Assembly: GCF_004297875.1 (NCBI RefSeq)
Contig: NZ_SCSK01000031.1
Coordinates: forward strand, 1-64,000
Length of the DNA stretch: 64,000 nt
Origin: Pandoraea sp.
GTDB taxonomy: Bacteria > Pseudomonadota > Gammaproteobacteria > Burkholderiales > Burkholderiaceae
Reading direction: 5' to 3'
Part shown: positions 9,793 to 18,741 of the stretch, piece after piece
Position numbering within the stretch: the stretch's first letter is position 1
Layout: the number at the start of each line of letters is the position of its first letter
Made by a program: the position numbers and the translations under genes
The notes under the pieces: generated by a model
Told to the model about the DNA's origin: nothing
The model's database searches: none
What the model saw: the letters and a program-made list of their open reading frames with translations, nothing else

Positions 9793-11346
9793 ATGACCTC
9801 TGCCCATTCCCCTGCCCTGGACGGCGAGCCGAAGCATCGCGGGTTGATTTCGATCTCGGTGATGCTGGCCACCGTATTGCAGACGCTCGACAGCACGATC
9901 GCCAACGTCGCCCTGCCGCACATGGCCGGCGGCCTGTCGGCCACGCAGGATCAAATCACCTGGGTGCTGACCTCGTACATCGTCGCGGCGGCCATCGCCA
10001 CGCCGCTGACCGGCTGGTTCAGCGCGCGCTTCGGACGCAAGCGCATCTTTCTGCTGTCGGTGGCCGGCTTCACGCTGGCCTCGGCCCTGTGCGGTATTGC
10101 CGGATCGCTGTCCGAAATCGTGCTGGCGCGGCTGTTCCAGGGCGTGTGCGGCGCGGCACTGGTGCCGCTCTCGCAAGCGGTGCTGCTCGACATCAACCCG
10201 CCGCACAAGCACGGCAGCGCGATGGCGATGTTCGGCATGGGGGTGATGGTCGGGCCGATCCTGGGCCCGACGCTGGGCGGCTGGCTGACCGACAGCTACA
10301 ACTGGCGCTGGGTGTTCTACATCAATCTGCCGATCGGCCTGATCGCCTTTTTCGGCATCGCTACCTATATGCGGGAGACCGCGCTGCAAACGGCGCAGAA
10401 GTTCGACTTCTTCGGTTTTGCCACGCTGAGCCTGGCCATCGGCCTGCTGCAGATGCTGCTCGACCGGGGCGAACAAAAGGACTGGTTCAGTTCCACTGAA
10501 ATCTGGCTCGAGGCGCTTGGCGCGATCATCAGTTTCGCGTATTTCCTGGTGCACACCTGGACTGCCGACGAGCACTCGTTCTTCAATCGATCGCTGATCA
10601 AGGACCGCAATTTCAACACCGGCGTCATCTATATTTTCGTGGTTGGCCTGATCCTGTATGCGACCCGCGCGCTGCTGCCGCCGCTGCTGCAAACCGTGCT
10701 GGGCTACCCGGCCTTGCTCACCGGGCTGGTCACCGCGCCCAGCGGCGCCGGCACGATGCTGGCGATGCTGTTCGTGGGCCGCATGGTCGGACGGGTCGAC
10801 GTGCGGCTGCTGCTGGGTTTCGGCTTCGCCCTGACGGCTTACTCGCTGTATCAGATGAGCGGTTACACAACCGTGCTCAGCCCCAGCGACATCGTCTGGC
10901 CCGGTGTCATTCAGGGCTTCGGCCTCGGCTTCGTGTTCGTGCCGCTGACCACCATCACCTTCGCGACGCTGGCGCCCTCATTGCGCGCCGACGGCACGGC
11001 GATCTATAGCCTGTCGCGCAACATCGGCAGCAGTATCGGCATCTCCATCGTGCAAACGCTGCTCACGCAGAATACCCAGATCGCGCACGCCTCGCTGGCC
11101 GAATACATCACGCCGTTCACTTCGCTGGGCAGCGCCGCGCAAACTTTGCTCGACCCGCACAACCCCACCGGGCTGGCGCTGCTGAACCAGGAAGTCACGC
11201 GGCAGGCTGCCATGATCGCCTACAACGACGACTTCAAGTTCATGATGATCATGACATTGCTGGTGATGCCGCTGCTGTTGTTCATCAGCACCAAAAAGTC
11301 GCCACAGGCCAGCGGCGACGAGACGCTTCACGTGGCAATCGATTAG
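9793..11346 (+). CDS. DHA2-family (EmrB/QacA type) MFS efflux transporter
   Basis: 517 residues with about 14 membrane segments. DHA2 signatures are present: LDSTIANVALP near residue 35 (motif D1), GWFSARFGRKRIF at the loop 2-3 motif A, and GPILGPTLGGWL (motif C, drug:H+ antiporters). It expels toxic compounds from the cytoplasm with proton influx. No EmrA-type membrane-fusion partner or outer-membrane channel is adjacent, so it probably works alone in the inner membrane or borrows a partner. It forms an operon with the MarR gene. The ribosome binding site is weak (GCGGACC). Confidence 0.92.
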   Translation: MTSAHSPALDGEPKHRGLISISVMLATVLQTLDSTIANVALPHMAGGLSATQDQITWVLTSYIVAAAIATPLTGWFSARFGRKRIFLLSVAGFTLASALCGIAGSLSEIVLARLFQGVCGAALVPLSQAVLLDINPPHKHGSAMAMFGMGVMVGPILGPTLGGWLTDSYNWRWVFYINLPIGLIAFFGIATYMRETALQTAQKFDFFGFATLSLAIGLLQMLLDRGEQKDWFSSTEIWLEALGAIISFAYFLVHTWTADEHSFFNRSLIKDRNFNTGVIYIFVVGLILYATRALLPPLLQTVLGYPALLTGLVTAPSGAGTMLAMLFVGRMVGRVDVRLLLGFGFALTAYSLYQMSGYTTVLSPSDIVWPGVIQGFGLGFVFVPLTTITFATLAPSLRADGTAIYSLSRNIGSSIGISIVQTLLTQNTQIAHASLAEYITPFTSLGSAAQTLLDPHNPTGLALLNQEVTRQAAMIAYNDDFKFMMIMTLLVMPLLLFISTKKSPQASGDETLHVAID

Positions 11347-11394
11347 CGCTCGACGCCCAAGGGCGGGAGTGCCCGGCCCACATGCACGCCCGTG

Positions 11395-11862
11395 CTAGAG
11401 ATTGTCCAGATCGACCGGCAGCGGCGCCAGCGGCTTGACTTCCTCCAGGCAGATCATCGAGCGCACACCGGCCACGCCCGGCACTTGCATCAGGCGGTCG
11501 GTGAGAAACTGCGACAGGCTCTTCAGGTCGCGGCCGACGACTTTCAAGAGATAGTCGAAGTCGCCCGAAATCGTGAAGCACTCGATGATTTCGGGAAACG
11601 ACATGATGACTTTCTCCACTTCGCGCACCCGGCGGAACTGATCGCGATCGAGCGACAGCGCAACGAACGCCATGACATTGAGCCCCACCTGCGGCGGCGA
11701 CACCAGCGCGGCATAGCGGCGAATCACGCCTTTTTCTTCCAGGGCCCGCACTCGCCGCAGGCATTGCGGCGGTGACAGGTGAATGCTCTCGGCCACCTCG
11801 ACATTGCTCATGCGGCCGCTGTGCTGCAGGCAATCGAGAATCTTGACGTCGAACGTGTCCAT
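11395..11862 (-). CDS. Lrp/AsnC-family transcriptional regulator
   Basis: 155 residues: an N-terminal helix-turn-helix (MDTFDVKILDCLQHSGRMSN; SIHLSPPQCLRRVRALEEKG) and a C-terminal RAM ligand domain (ISGDFDYLLKVV; MQVPGVAGVRSM). GGGAG lies seven bases before the ATG at 11862. It is divergent from ornithine cyclodeaminase and arginase. Lrp-type activators beside amino-acid catabolic genes usually sense an amino acid, so arginine or ornithine is the likely effector here (inference). Confidence 0.92.
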   Translation of the reverse strand: MDTFDVKILDCLQHSGRMSNVEVAESIHLSPPQCLRRVRALEEKGVIRRYAALVSPPQVGLNVMAFVALSLDRDQFRRVREVEKVIMSFPEIIECFTISGDFDYLLKVVGRDLKSLSQFLTDRLMQVPGVAGVRSMICLEEVKPLAPLPVDLDNL

Positions 11863-12014
11863 GGATCGCTCCCATTAATATGAAATTTAATTTCACCAAA
11901 ATGCCATATCGAATAACAAAAGGAAAGCAAATTTCGACGTCAAAAATCTACAATTTCCTATAGGACGAACATTAAGAAAGTTCACGAAATTCTCTCAATC
12001 CCCGGTCGTGCATC
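11863..12014. promoter_or_regulatory. divergent control region of the Lrp-type gene and ornithine cyclodeaminase
   Basis: About 150 bases, much richer in A and T than the flanks (for example 11880-11960). This fits Lrp-type binding and DNA bending. No sharp dyad or exact sigma-70 promoter was identified by eye. Confidence 0.5.
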
Positions 12015-13073
12015 ATGCTCAAATACATCGGCACTCAGGAACTACAGCAATATCTGGCGCGGCATCCGCTCGAGCAGGTCATCGGCGAGCTATCCGCCTA
12101 CATCGAGGCCGACTACCGGCGCTGGCCCCAGTTCGAGAAAACCGCGCGGCTGGCCGCCCATTCGACGCTCGGCGTGATCGAGCTGATGCCGATTTCCGAC
12201 GGCACGCTGTATGCGTTCAAGTATGTCAACGGACATCCGCGCAACACCGGCCAGGGGCTGCTCACGGTCACCGCGTTCGGCGTACTGGCCGACGTCGACA
12301 CCGGCTACCCGCGCCTGCTCAGCGAGCTGACGCTGAGCACGGCGCTGCGCACCGCGGCAACTTCGGTGCTGGCCGCACGCTATCTTGCGCGCCCCGACAG
12401 CCGCGCGATGGCGCTGATCGGCAATGGCGCGCAAAGCGAGTTCCAGGCGATTGCCTTTCATGCGCTGCTGGGCATCGACGAATTGCGGGTTTTCGACGTC
12501 GACCCGCGCGCCAGCGCGAAGCTGTGCCGCAATCTCGCCGCCTATCCGGGGCTGCGCGTGATCAGGGCGGGCAGCGTGGGCGAGGCGGTGCGCGGGGCCG
12601 ACATCGTCACCACCGTGACGGCCGACAAGCGCCGCTCGGTGGTGCTGGACGCCGCCATGGTCGAGCCGGGTATGCACCTGAACGCGGTCGGCGGCGACTG
12701 TCCCGGCAAAACCGAACTGGCCCCGGCCGTGCTGGACGCGGCCCGCGTGGTGGTGGAGTTCGAAGCGCAATCGCGCATCGAGGGCGAAGTACAGCAAATG
12801 CCGGCCGATTTTCCCGTCACCGAACTGTGGTCGGTGCTCACCGGCGCCGCGCCCGGGCGCACCTCGGCGCAGGAGATCACCCTGTTCGATTCGGTCGGGT
12901 TCGCGCTGGAAGATTTCTCCGCGTTGCGCTATCTTGATGCGCATTTGGGACACGGCTTTCATCAATCGATCGACTTGATTCCGGCGCCGGCCGATGCCAA
13001 GGATCTGTACCGCATCGCGCTGGGCAGGTCGACGATCGCTTCCGTGCCGCGCGCGGCACGCGCCAATGCCTGA
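12015..13073 (+). CDS. ornithine cyclodeaminase family protein
   Basis: 352 residues of the ornithine cyclodeaminase/mu-crystallin family. Visible are the substrate-side FKYVNGHPRNTGQGL near residue 70, a Rossmann NAD loop (LIGNGAQSEFQA) near residue 138, and the NAVGGDCPGKTEL region near residue 220, close to that of bona fide ornithine cyclodeaminases. The predicted reaction is L-ornithine to L-proline + NH3 with bound NAD, in the cytoplasm. An arginase gene follows after 22 bases, so the pair would convert arginine to ornithine to proline. Confidence 0.9.
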   Translation: MLKYIGTQELQQYLARHPLEQVIGELSAYIEADYRRWPQFEKTARLAAHSTLGVIELMPISDGTLYAFKYVNGHPRNTGQGLLTVTAFGVLADVDTGYPRLLSELTLSTALRTAATSVLAARYLARPDSRAMALIGNGAQSEFQAIAFHALLGIDELRVFDVDPRASAKLCRNLAAYPGLRVIRAGSVGEAVRGADIVTTVTADKRRSVVLDAAMVEPGMHLNAVGGDCPGKTELAPAVLDAARVVVEFEAQSRIEGEVQQMPADFPVTELWSVLTGAAPGRTSAQEITLFDSVGFALEDFSALRYLDAHLGHGFHQSIDLIPAPADAKDLYRIALGRSTIASVPRAARANA

Positions 13074-13095
13074 CGGCGAGGAGGTTTGTCGCACG

Positions 13096-14007
13096 ATGAC
13101 CAAGACGATTCGCCTGATCGGCGCGCCGACCGATATCGGCGCCAGCCTGCGCGGCGCCTCGATGGGCCCGGAGGCACTGCGTGTGGCCGATCTGCCCGGT
13201 ATCCTGCAGCGGCACGGGCTGGACGTGCTGGACGCCGGTAATCTGAGCGGGCCGGCCAATCCGTGGCTGCCGCCGGTCGACGGCTTCCGGCACCTGGCCG
13301 AAGTCACCGAATGGTGCCGCGCCGTTCACCGGGCCACGCTTGAGTGCCTGCGCGCCGAACAGTTGCCGGTGCTGCTCGGCGGCGATCACTGCCTGGCGAT
13401 CGGCTCGATCAGCGCGGTAGCGCAGCATTGCCGCGCCCAGGGCAAGCGGCTCGTGGTGCTGTGGCTGGACGCGCACGCCGACGCCAATACCCGTCAGATC
13501 ACACCGAGCGGCAATCTCCACGGCATGCCGGTGGCCTGCCTGTGCGGGCGCGGCCCGGCGGCGCTCACCGGGTTGAGCGGCGCGAGCCCTGCGCTCGATC
13601 CGGCGGCGATCCGGCAAATCGGCATTCGCAGCGTCGACGCGGGCGAAAAGCTCCACCTGCAGGACCTGCGCCTGACCGTGTTCGACATGCGCCACATCGA
13701 CGAGAACGGCATGCGCCAAACCATGGAGCAGGCACTCGCCGGCATCGACGGGCATACGCATCTGCACGTGAGTTTCGACATCGATTTTCTCGACCCGGCC
13801 ATCGCGCCCGGGGTCGGCACCGCGGTACGCGGCGGCCCGACCTACCGGGAAACCCAACTCTGCATGGAGATGATTGCCGATACGGGGCGCCTGGCCTCGC
13901 TCGACATCATGGAATTGAACCCGGCATGCGACATCCGCAACGAAACCGCCGTGCTGGTGGTGGATTTGATCGAGAGCCTGTTCGGCAAATCGACGCTGAT
14001 TCGCTAG
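13096..14007 (+). CDS. rocF: arginase
   Basis: 303 residues. The manganese ligands of the ureohydrolase family are all present: GGDH at 95-98, DAHAD at 125-129, and SFDIDFLDP at 226-234. The motif NLHGMP near 140 is typical of arginases rather than agmatinases. It hydrolyses arginine to ornithine and urea. A GAGGAGG lies about 12 bases upstream of the chosen ATG at 13096; a longer frame from 12994 overlaps the preceding gene. It forms an operon with ornithine cyclodeaminase, probably under the Lrp-type regulator. Confidence 0.93.
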   Translation: MTKTIRLIGAPTDIGASLRGASMGPEALRVADLPGILQRHGLDVLDAGNLSGPANPWLPPVDGFRHLAEVTEWCRAVHRATLECLRAEQLPVLLGGDHCLAIGSISAVAQHCRAQGKRLVVLWLDAHADANTRQITPSGNLHGMPVACLCGRGPAALTGLSGASPALDPAAIRQIGIRSVDAGEKLHLQDLRLTVFDMRHIDENGMRQTMEQALAGIDGHTHLHVSFDIDFLDPAIAPGVGTAVRGGPTYRETQLCMEMIADTGRLASLDIMELNPACDIRNETAVLVVDLIESLFGKSTLIR

Positions 14008-14071
14008 ACATGCGGCGCACGGCATGCGCGCCGTAGCCGCATCGCTACGCGTCGATCCACCTCGATTCACA

Positions 14072-15211
14072 TCACGCGACGTCGGGCAACACGATATCGG
14101 AGGTTGCCGGACACAGCCGGCGCGGGCACTCGCGCGAGGAGTCGATGCAGCCGCCCTCGGCATACACGCCCTGCGGGTCGCGCAGGCGGAACACCTGCTG
14201 CAGCACCCGCTCGACTTCGTCAGGATCGGCGAGCGTCTCGCGCATGCGCGCCTCGACGACGCTCTCGTCCATTTGCCATTGCCCGGCCGCGTCGCGGTAG
14301 GCGCCGTGCCGCCAATGATAGATCTCGACGCATTTGGTGGTCAGCGTGTAATGCTGGTCGCGCTTCCAGAAATTCGAGAACTCCCCGCCGCCCAGATAGA
14401 ACACCCACGACCCCTCGTACCCGGGCACGTTGGACGACGGCTCGTCGGGATTGCGGAACCACAGGCGGTCGCCCGGCACGTAGTAACCCGGCGGCAGCGG
14501 ATCGTTCATGGCACCGAATTCGACCAGGAAAACATCGTGGAATGGGCCCGACATGACGGCCTTGGCCTGCCACTGGCGCTGCAGCCGGTCGAGCAACGGC
14601 GGATTGATCTCGGCCAGCGTCTGGGCGATGCCGAGCAGGATCACATACTCGGTGGCGCGATAGCAGGAGAACGAATACAGCTTGCCCGAAACATCCGGTT
14701 GCGTCGCTTTTTGCAACGACGTGATCAGCGATTTGCCGGGCAGGATGGTGAAACCGCGTTCCTCGTCGTAGGCCCAGCAATCGGCCGGACGCTCGGCTTC
14801 CACTGTGTCGAACGCCAGTTGCGTGCGACGCGCCGCGCTGGCGATATGGCAACGCACCCGCACGGCGGCGAGAAATTCCTCGAAACTGGGGTAGTTGAAA
14901 CCGCACACGCGCGGCGCGGCCAGCATCGCCAGCAGGGTCTCGCGCTCCAGGTCCTCGGGCTTGCCGATGGGATCCAGGCCGAGCTTGCGCGCCAGCGACG
15001 TGGTGTCGCCAAATGGCGCCCAGGCAGCAGCACGCTCTTCGCTGAGCGCGACGACCAGCTGCGCGCCCGAGGCATCCGTCACACGCACATCGTCGCGCAG
15101 GCCGAGCGCATCGAGGTGGGCCAGCATGCTGTTGCGCGCGGCCTGCGGCACGCCGACGCCACGGCAGTGAAAGTCGAAAGTATGGTTCGATGGATTCAGC
15201 GTCTGCGCCAT
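14072..15211 (-). CDS. distant homologue of Bacillus Tgl-type protein-glutamine gamma-glutamyltransferase
   Basis: 379 residues. The stretch 104-290 follows the B. subtilis spore transglutaminase Tgl in order: FNYPSFEEF, then LYSFSCYRATEYVILL with Cys183 at the place of the nucleophile Cys116. Next come PGDRLWFRNPDEPS and GYEGSWVFYLGGGEF, matching Tgl's GDxxYFxNPx and WxGENxIxLG blocks (recalled from memory). The Glu that Tgl uses in GEN reads Ser268 here, unless Glu266 substitutes. An extra ~100 residues precede the domain and ~90 follow. No signal peptide is seen. Catalysis is therefore uncertain; it may be an inactive or re-purposed member. Confidence 0.6.
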   Translation of the reverse strand: MAQTLNPSNHTFDFHCRGVGVPQAARNSMLAHLDALGLRDDVRVTDASGAQLVVALSEERAAAWAPFGDTTSLARKLGLDPIGKPEDLERETLLAMLAAPRVCGFNYPSFEEFLAAVRVRCHIASAARRTQLAFDTVEAERPADCWAYDEERGFTILPGKSLITSLQKATQPDVSGKLYSFSCYRATEYVILLGIAQTLAEINPPLLDRLQRQWQAKAVMSGPFHDVFLVEFGAMNDPLPPGYYVPGDRLWFRNPDEPSSNVPGYEGSWVFYLGGGEFSNFWKRDQHYTLTTKCVEIYHWRHGAYRDAAGQWQMDESVVEARMRETLADPDEVERVLQQVFRLRDPQGVYAEGGCIDSSRECPRRLCPATSDIVLPDVA

Positions 15212-15293
15212 CGTGATCGCCCGCCCAATGTTGGAGAACGCCGCATCGGATCGGCGGCCGCGGCATTATACATTTGAATGCGCCTGGGCCGGG

Positions 15294-16151
15294 CTACTTG
15301 CCGTGGGCCACGCGGCGCGGCGCGCGCGGCGCTCGCCTGCCGGGCCGGCTGTCATTGCGCATCCAGTGGCGCAACGCCACCAGCGCGCCGATCACGCTCA
15401 TCATCGAGCCCGGAATCCAGAGAATCAGGCCGCCCAGGTGCTGATCCATGATCGGGCTGATATTGGTGAAGGCTCGCCCGCAGACCGAGTAGACGGTATA
15501 GAAATCGTGCGACGACAGGCCGATCACCGCGCCCAGTACGATCTGCGGCGGAATCACGCCGACCGTCAGGAGAATGCGCACGCCCGGCGCCAGGCGCGCC
15601 GGCGGCGCGGGCCGATGGTCGAGCACCAGCCACCAGAACATCAGGCCGTCGAGCGCCATGCCCCAGTTCATGATGCGGTACAGCCGCACGTCGAGCATTG
15701 CGTCGAAATGCACGGCCGGAATCAGCCAGAAATAAATCAGCCCGACGAACAGAAAAGCGGCGACCGCCGGATGCAGCAGCACGTCGAGCGTCTTGCGCAC
15801 CGGCGCCCAATCGAGCGCGGGCCGCAGCCAGCGCCGGCGCCAGGCAAGCGGCACGCCGGCGTACAGGGTCGTGCCGGGGTAGCTCAAAACGATCAGGAAA
15901 GGCCCCAGGTGGTGCAGCATCAGGTGCTGGATGCGATGCACGAAGAAGGCGTGCTCGGCATAGTAATCGAGCCGCGTGTGCAGCGCGATATACAGCAGCG
16001 CCAGTCCGCTCCAGAAGGCGATCTGGCGCGGCACGGAGGTGCGCCGCACGCGGCAGCCCCGCAGATAGAGAACCGCGCTCGTCGCGATGCACAGCACCAC
16101 CGTCGGCGACGGCTCCCACGGCACGAGCCATGCGAGCAGCGACACGATCAA
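15294..16151 (-). CDS. ctaG: CtaG-type (caa3) cytochrome c oxidase assembly protein
   Basis: 285 residues, about seven membrane segments, with the His-rich family features HHLGPFLIVLSYPGTTLYAG and LWIPGSMMSVIGAL. Members of the caa3_CtaG family help insert copper into cytochrome oxidase. Its ATG at 16151 overlaps the PCuAC stop codon (ATGA), so the two are translationally coupled. The basic C-terminal tail is Arg/Pro-rich. Confidence 0.9.
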   Translation of the reverse strand: MIVSLLAWLVPWEPSPTVVLCIATSAVLYLRGCRVRRTSVPRQIAFWSGLALLYIALHTRLDYYAEHAFFVHRIQHLMLHHLGPFLIVLSYPGTTLYAGVPLAWRRRWLRPALDWAPVRKTLDVLLHPAVAAFLFVGLIYFWLIPAVHFDAMLDVRLYRIMNWGMALDGLMFWWLVLDHRPAPPARLAPGVRILLTVGVIPPQIVLGAVIGLSSHDFYTVYSVCGRAFTNISPIMDQHLGGLILWIPGSMMSVIGALVALRHWMRNDSRPGRRAPRAPRRVAHGK

Positions 16152-16603
16152 TTCACTTGGTTCGCAGGCCGAACCTTCAATTGGGTATGCAGCAGCGCGC
16201 CGTCGGAGAATTGCAGAGTCACGGGCACCTGGTCACCGGGCGCCACCGGGCGCGTCGCCTGCATCAGCATCAGATGGTAGTTCCCGGGCGAGAGCGCCGC
16301 CTGGCCGTGAGCCGGCACCGTCATGCGGTCGATTGCCTCCATGCGCGTCGTGCCGCCCGAGGACAGAGTTCGGTGCAGCATCACGTCGCCATAATCGGGG
16401 CTGCTGGCCTTGACGAGCGCCACCGGCTTGTCGCCGTGGTTGACGATGGTCAGATAGCCGGCGGCCGGCAACCCGCCCGGCAGCCAGCGAACCCAGCCTT
16501 GCCGTACTTCGAGCGACGCGCTGCCGGCGGCGCAAGCGCCAAAAGCGATCGTCAGCCCCACGACCGCCAACACACATTTCAATTTTTTCATGCTGTTTCG
16601 CAT
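16148..16603 (-). CDS. PCu(A)C-family periplasmic copper chaperone
   Basis: 151 residues with a Sec signal peptide (KKLKCVLAVVGLTIAFGACA). The complete copper motif H-x10-M-x21-H-x-M is read as His77, Met88, His110 and Met112. PCuAC proteins hand Cu(I) to the CuA or CuB site of cytochrome c oxidase in the periplasm, often with SCO, which is encoded just upstream. The start could be Met1 (16603) or Met5 (16591). Confidence 0.93.
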   Translation of the reverse strand: MRNSMKKLKCVLAVVGLTIAFGACAAGSASLEVRQGWVRWLPGGLPAAGYLTIVNHGDKPVALVKASSPDYGDVMLHRTLSSGGTTRMEAIDRMTVPAHGQAALSPGNYHLMLMQATRPVAPGDQVPVTLQFSDGALLHTQLKVRPANQVN

Positions 16604-17199
16604 CAGGAGTTGGAACTCAGAAGCTGCCGGATATCGTGCGTCATCGCGTCGATGGAGTCGCTCGGCGTGGCCAGCAGGCGGGCTCGTCCGGCCGCATCGA
16701 AGACATATACGGCCGAACTGTGCGTGACCTCGTAATTACCGTTGGCCCCTGGCTTTTCGGCCTCATAGGCCACGCGATAGCGGCGGGCGACCGTGGCGAG
16801 TTCGCTGTCGCTACCCGTCAGGCCGACCGCGCGCGGCGTGAAGGCGGTGACATATTCATGCAGCAGCGCCGGGGTGTCGCGAGCCGGATCGACGCTGACG
16901 AAGAGAATGCGCACGTGGTCGGCCGCCGGCCCCAGTTTCTGCATGACCGCGGCCAGGTGCGCCATGGTGGTCGGGCAAACGTCGGGGCAGTGCGTGTAGC
17001 CGAAATACAGCAGCACCACGTCGCCGCGATAGTCCTTGGCGCTGACCGCACGCCCCTGATCGGACGTCAGGGAAAACTGAAGATCCGGCAAATGCCCGGT
17101 AACGTCGGTCAGCGACCACTGTTGAGGCTTGCTGCCGCAGCCTGCCAGAAGCAATGCGCACAGCAACAGCAGGCGCGTCGATTTCCTGAAAAATGCCAT
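16603..17199 (-). CDS. SCO1/SenC-family copper chaperone lipoprotein
   Basis: 198 residues from the ATG at 17199. A lipobox LLLAGC puts the acylated Cys at residue 21. The thioredoxin-like fold carries the copper ligands Cys71 and Cys75 in THCPDVCP and His160 in EVTHSS. SCO proteins metallate or reduce the CuA site of cytochrome oxidase. A GTG at 17205, nine bases after GGAG, is an equally good start. The frame runs open to 17334 but that part lacks a signal peptide. It is first in the SCO-PCuAC-CtaG operon. Confidence 0.93.
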   Translation of the reverse strand: MAFFRKSTRLLLLCALLLAGCGSKPQQWSLTDVTGHLPDLQFSLTSDQGRAVSAKDYRGDVVLLYFGYTHCPDVCPTTMAHLAAVMQKLGPAADHVRILFVSVDPARDTPALLHEYVTAFTPRAVGLTGSDSELATVARRYRVAYEAEKPGANGNYEVTHSSAVYVFDAAGRARLLATPSDSIDAMTHDIRQLLSSNS

Positions 17200-17460
17200 G
17201 ACCACCGGCCGGGTCTCCTGCAAATGAGTGGGGGACGACTGCAAGGGCGTCTGCGCCATCGTGGACGTCTGGCGGCAGGCCGCTCGCGTACACCAGAGAC
17301 TCACGCCTGCTGGCTCGGGAGCTCGGATCGGCATTTTACCCGTCGAACGTCATGCCCGCGCCGGCGTCGTCCGGAGCGTAACACAGTGGCGAAAATTCTA
17401 GCGGATTTGTCTTGCCCTGAGTATGCCGGCTCCTTATCGCCGGTATCAGGGCGGGGCCGT

Positions 17461-17652
17461 TCAGCGGCGCTTCCTGAACGGCGTATTGAGCAGCAGCACC
17501 ACGGCAGATGCGCCGATCACGATGGTCGTGATCCCGCCGTTGACGATCGGCCGCTCCTGGCGCAGCAGGCCATAGATCGCCACTGCAACCCCGCCGAGCG
17601 ACACGAACACGGCAATGATCGCCAAAAGGATGAAAAACTCGCCTCGTCTCAC
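17461..17652 (-). CDS. small two-segment membrane protein
   Basis: 63 residues from a GTG at 17652 that has a perfect GGGAGG five bases upstream. Two hydrophobic helices (about 6-28 and 40-57) are separated by a polar turn, RQERPIVNGG, and the C-terminus is basic (RKRR). It begins 19 bases after the DksA/TraR-type gene, so the two are probably co-transcribed. No family was recognised. Confidence 0.65.
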   Translation of the reverse strand: MRRGEFFILLAIIAVFVSLGGVAVAIYGLLRQERPIVNGGITTIVIGASAVVLLLNTPFRKRR

Positions 17653-17671
17653 GATCGCCTCCCTGGCAAAC

Positions 17672-18049
17672 CTAGGCAGCCGCCTCGGGCGCGAACAGAC
17701 GTTCGTGATGGCGCTGGCACGCCGTGCAGCGCTTGGCCGTCGGATAGGCCTCGAGCCTCGCGTAATCGATCTCGCTGCCGCAGTCGGCACACACGCCATA
17801 CACGCCGGCTTTGATCCGCTCGCGCGCCGCGGCAATATCGCGCAGTTGCGCCAGATGGCGTTGCAGCATCGCCTCGCCCATCGCCTTGGTTTCGGTATCG
17901 AACGCCACGTCGGCCTCGTCTTCGACCTCCCCGACAGGCAGATCGCTCGAGGCGCGCTGGGCGGTCTCCAACTCCTTGCCAATGCGCGCCTCGGCCTCGT
18001 CGAGATGCCTCGCCAGCGCCGCGATCGCTTGTTCGCTCAGGTGGTCCAT
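17672..18049 (-). CDS. DksA/TraR-family C4 zinc-finger protein
   Basis: 125 residues: a helical hairpin N-terminus and a C4 zinc finger with Cys87, Cys90, Cys108 and Cys111 (VCADCGSEI; KRCTACQ). The coiled-coil tip lacks the DxxDxA pair typical of true DksA in the expected place, but has EDEADVAFDTE, which may serve. Such short paralogues bind the RNA polymerase secondary channel or act as zinc-finger regulators. GGGAGG lies five bases before the ATG. An FNR-like box lies about 65 bases upstream. Confidence 0.88.
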   Translation of the reverse strand: MDHLSEQAIAALARHLDEAEARIGKELETAQRASSDLPVGEVEDEADVAFDTETKAMGEAMLQRHLAQLRDIAAARERIKAGVYGVCADCGSEIDYARLEAYPTAKRCTACQRHHERLFAPEAAA

Positions 18050-18111
18050 AATGCCTCCCTCGGCATCCGGGTCAATTGATATTTATTGTGGACGGCCGGA
18101 CCGATTGCCCC

Positions 18112-18125
18112 TTGACGCACATCAA
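18112..18125. promoter_or_regulatory. FNR/ANR-like box
   Basis: TTGAC-GCAC-ATCAA matches the FNR consensus TTGAT-N4-ATCAA at nine of ten positions. It lies between the divergent DksA-type gene (start 18049) and the secreted protein gene (start 18235), so oxygen-responsive control of either is plausible. Confidence 0.55.
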
Positions 18126-18234
18126 GGATCCGCGCAAACGAACGTTCACAATGCCTGATATCGGCACATGCCGCGCGGCAACAGGATGCCGGGGCGCCGA
18201 AATGATTTTCCGGCAGCCTTTTACGGGAGTTGCG

Positions 18235-18741
18235 ATGTCCTATAGAAACAACATGTTGACCGCACTGGCCATGTCGCTTGTCCTGGCCGGCGCTGCCGCC
18301 GCGCAAGCACCCCTGCCGGGCGAGCCGTCACCTCACCGGGCGGGAGCCGCGACTTATCTGAGCGGCGGCGTCGGCGAGGACGAAGTCCAGGCCATGCGCG
18401 CCGCAGCGCCGCAATACCCGCTGCGTATGACCTTCGCGCAGGCGGACGGCGCCTACCTGGCCGACGTCCGCGTCAGGATCGAACGGGCCGACGGCACCGT
18501 GGTTCTGTCGACCACCACGACCGGGCCGTTCCTGTATGTCAATGTACCGCCCGGGACGTACCGGGTCCGAGCCCGTTACAAGGGTGCGGAACAGACACGG
18601 AACGTGACCGTCGCGCAGCATGGCAGCGCGAGCCCGGTGTTCGTCTGGGCAGATGGCGAGACCGATGCGGCCGGCGCGGCGGGCGTACCTGCTGCGCCGT
18701 GTGCAGCAAAGCCGTGCCGGCGGCCGCACCATCGGCGATAA
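18235..18741 (+). CDS. secreted protein with carboxypeptidase-regulatory-like beta domain
   Basis: 168 residues. GGGAG five bases before the ATG at 18235 fixes the start. The signal peptide (MLTALAMSLVLAGAAAAQA) ends near residue 25. Residues 55-140 look like an immunoglobulin-like beta sandwich: RVRIERADGTVVLSTTTTGP followed by VPPGTYRVRARYKG, as in carboxypeptidase-regulatory or PEGA-type domains. The C-terminus is Ala/Pro/Arg-rich. Presumably periplasmic; function unknown. Confidence 0.75.
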   Translation: MSYRNNMLTALAMSLVLAGAAAAQAPLPGEPSPHRAGAATYLSGGVGEDEVQAMRAAAPQYPLRMTFAQADGAYLADVRVRIERADGTVVLSTTTTGPFLYVNVPPGTYRVRARYKGAEQTRNVTVAQHGSASPVFVWADGETDAAGAAGVPAAPCAAKPCRRPHHRR

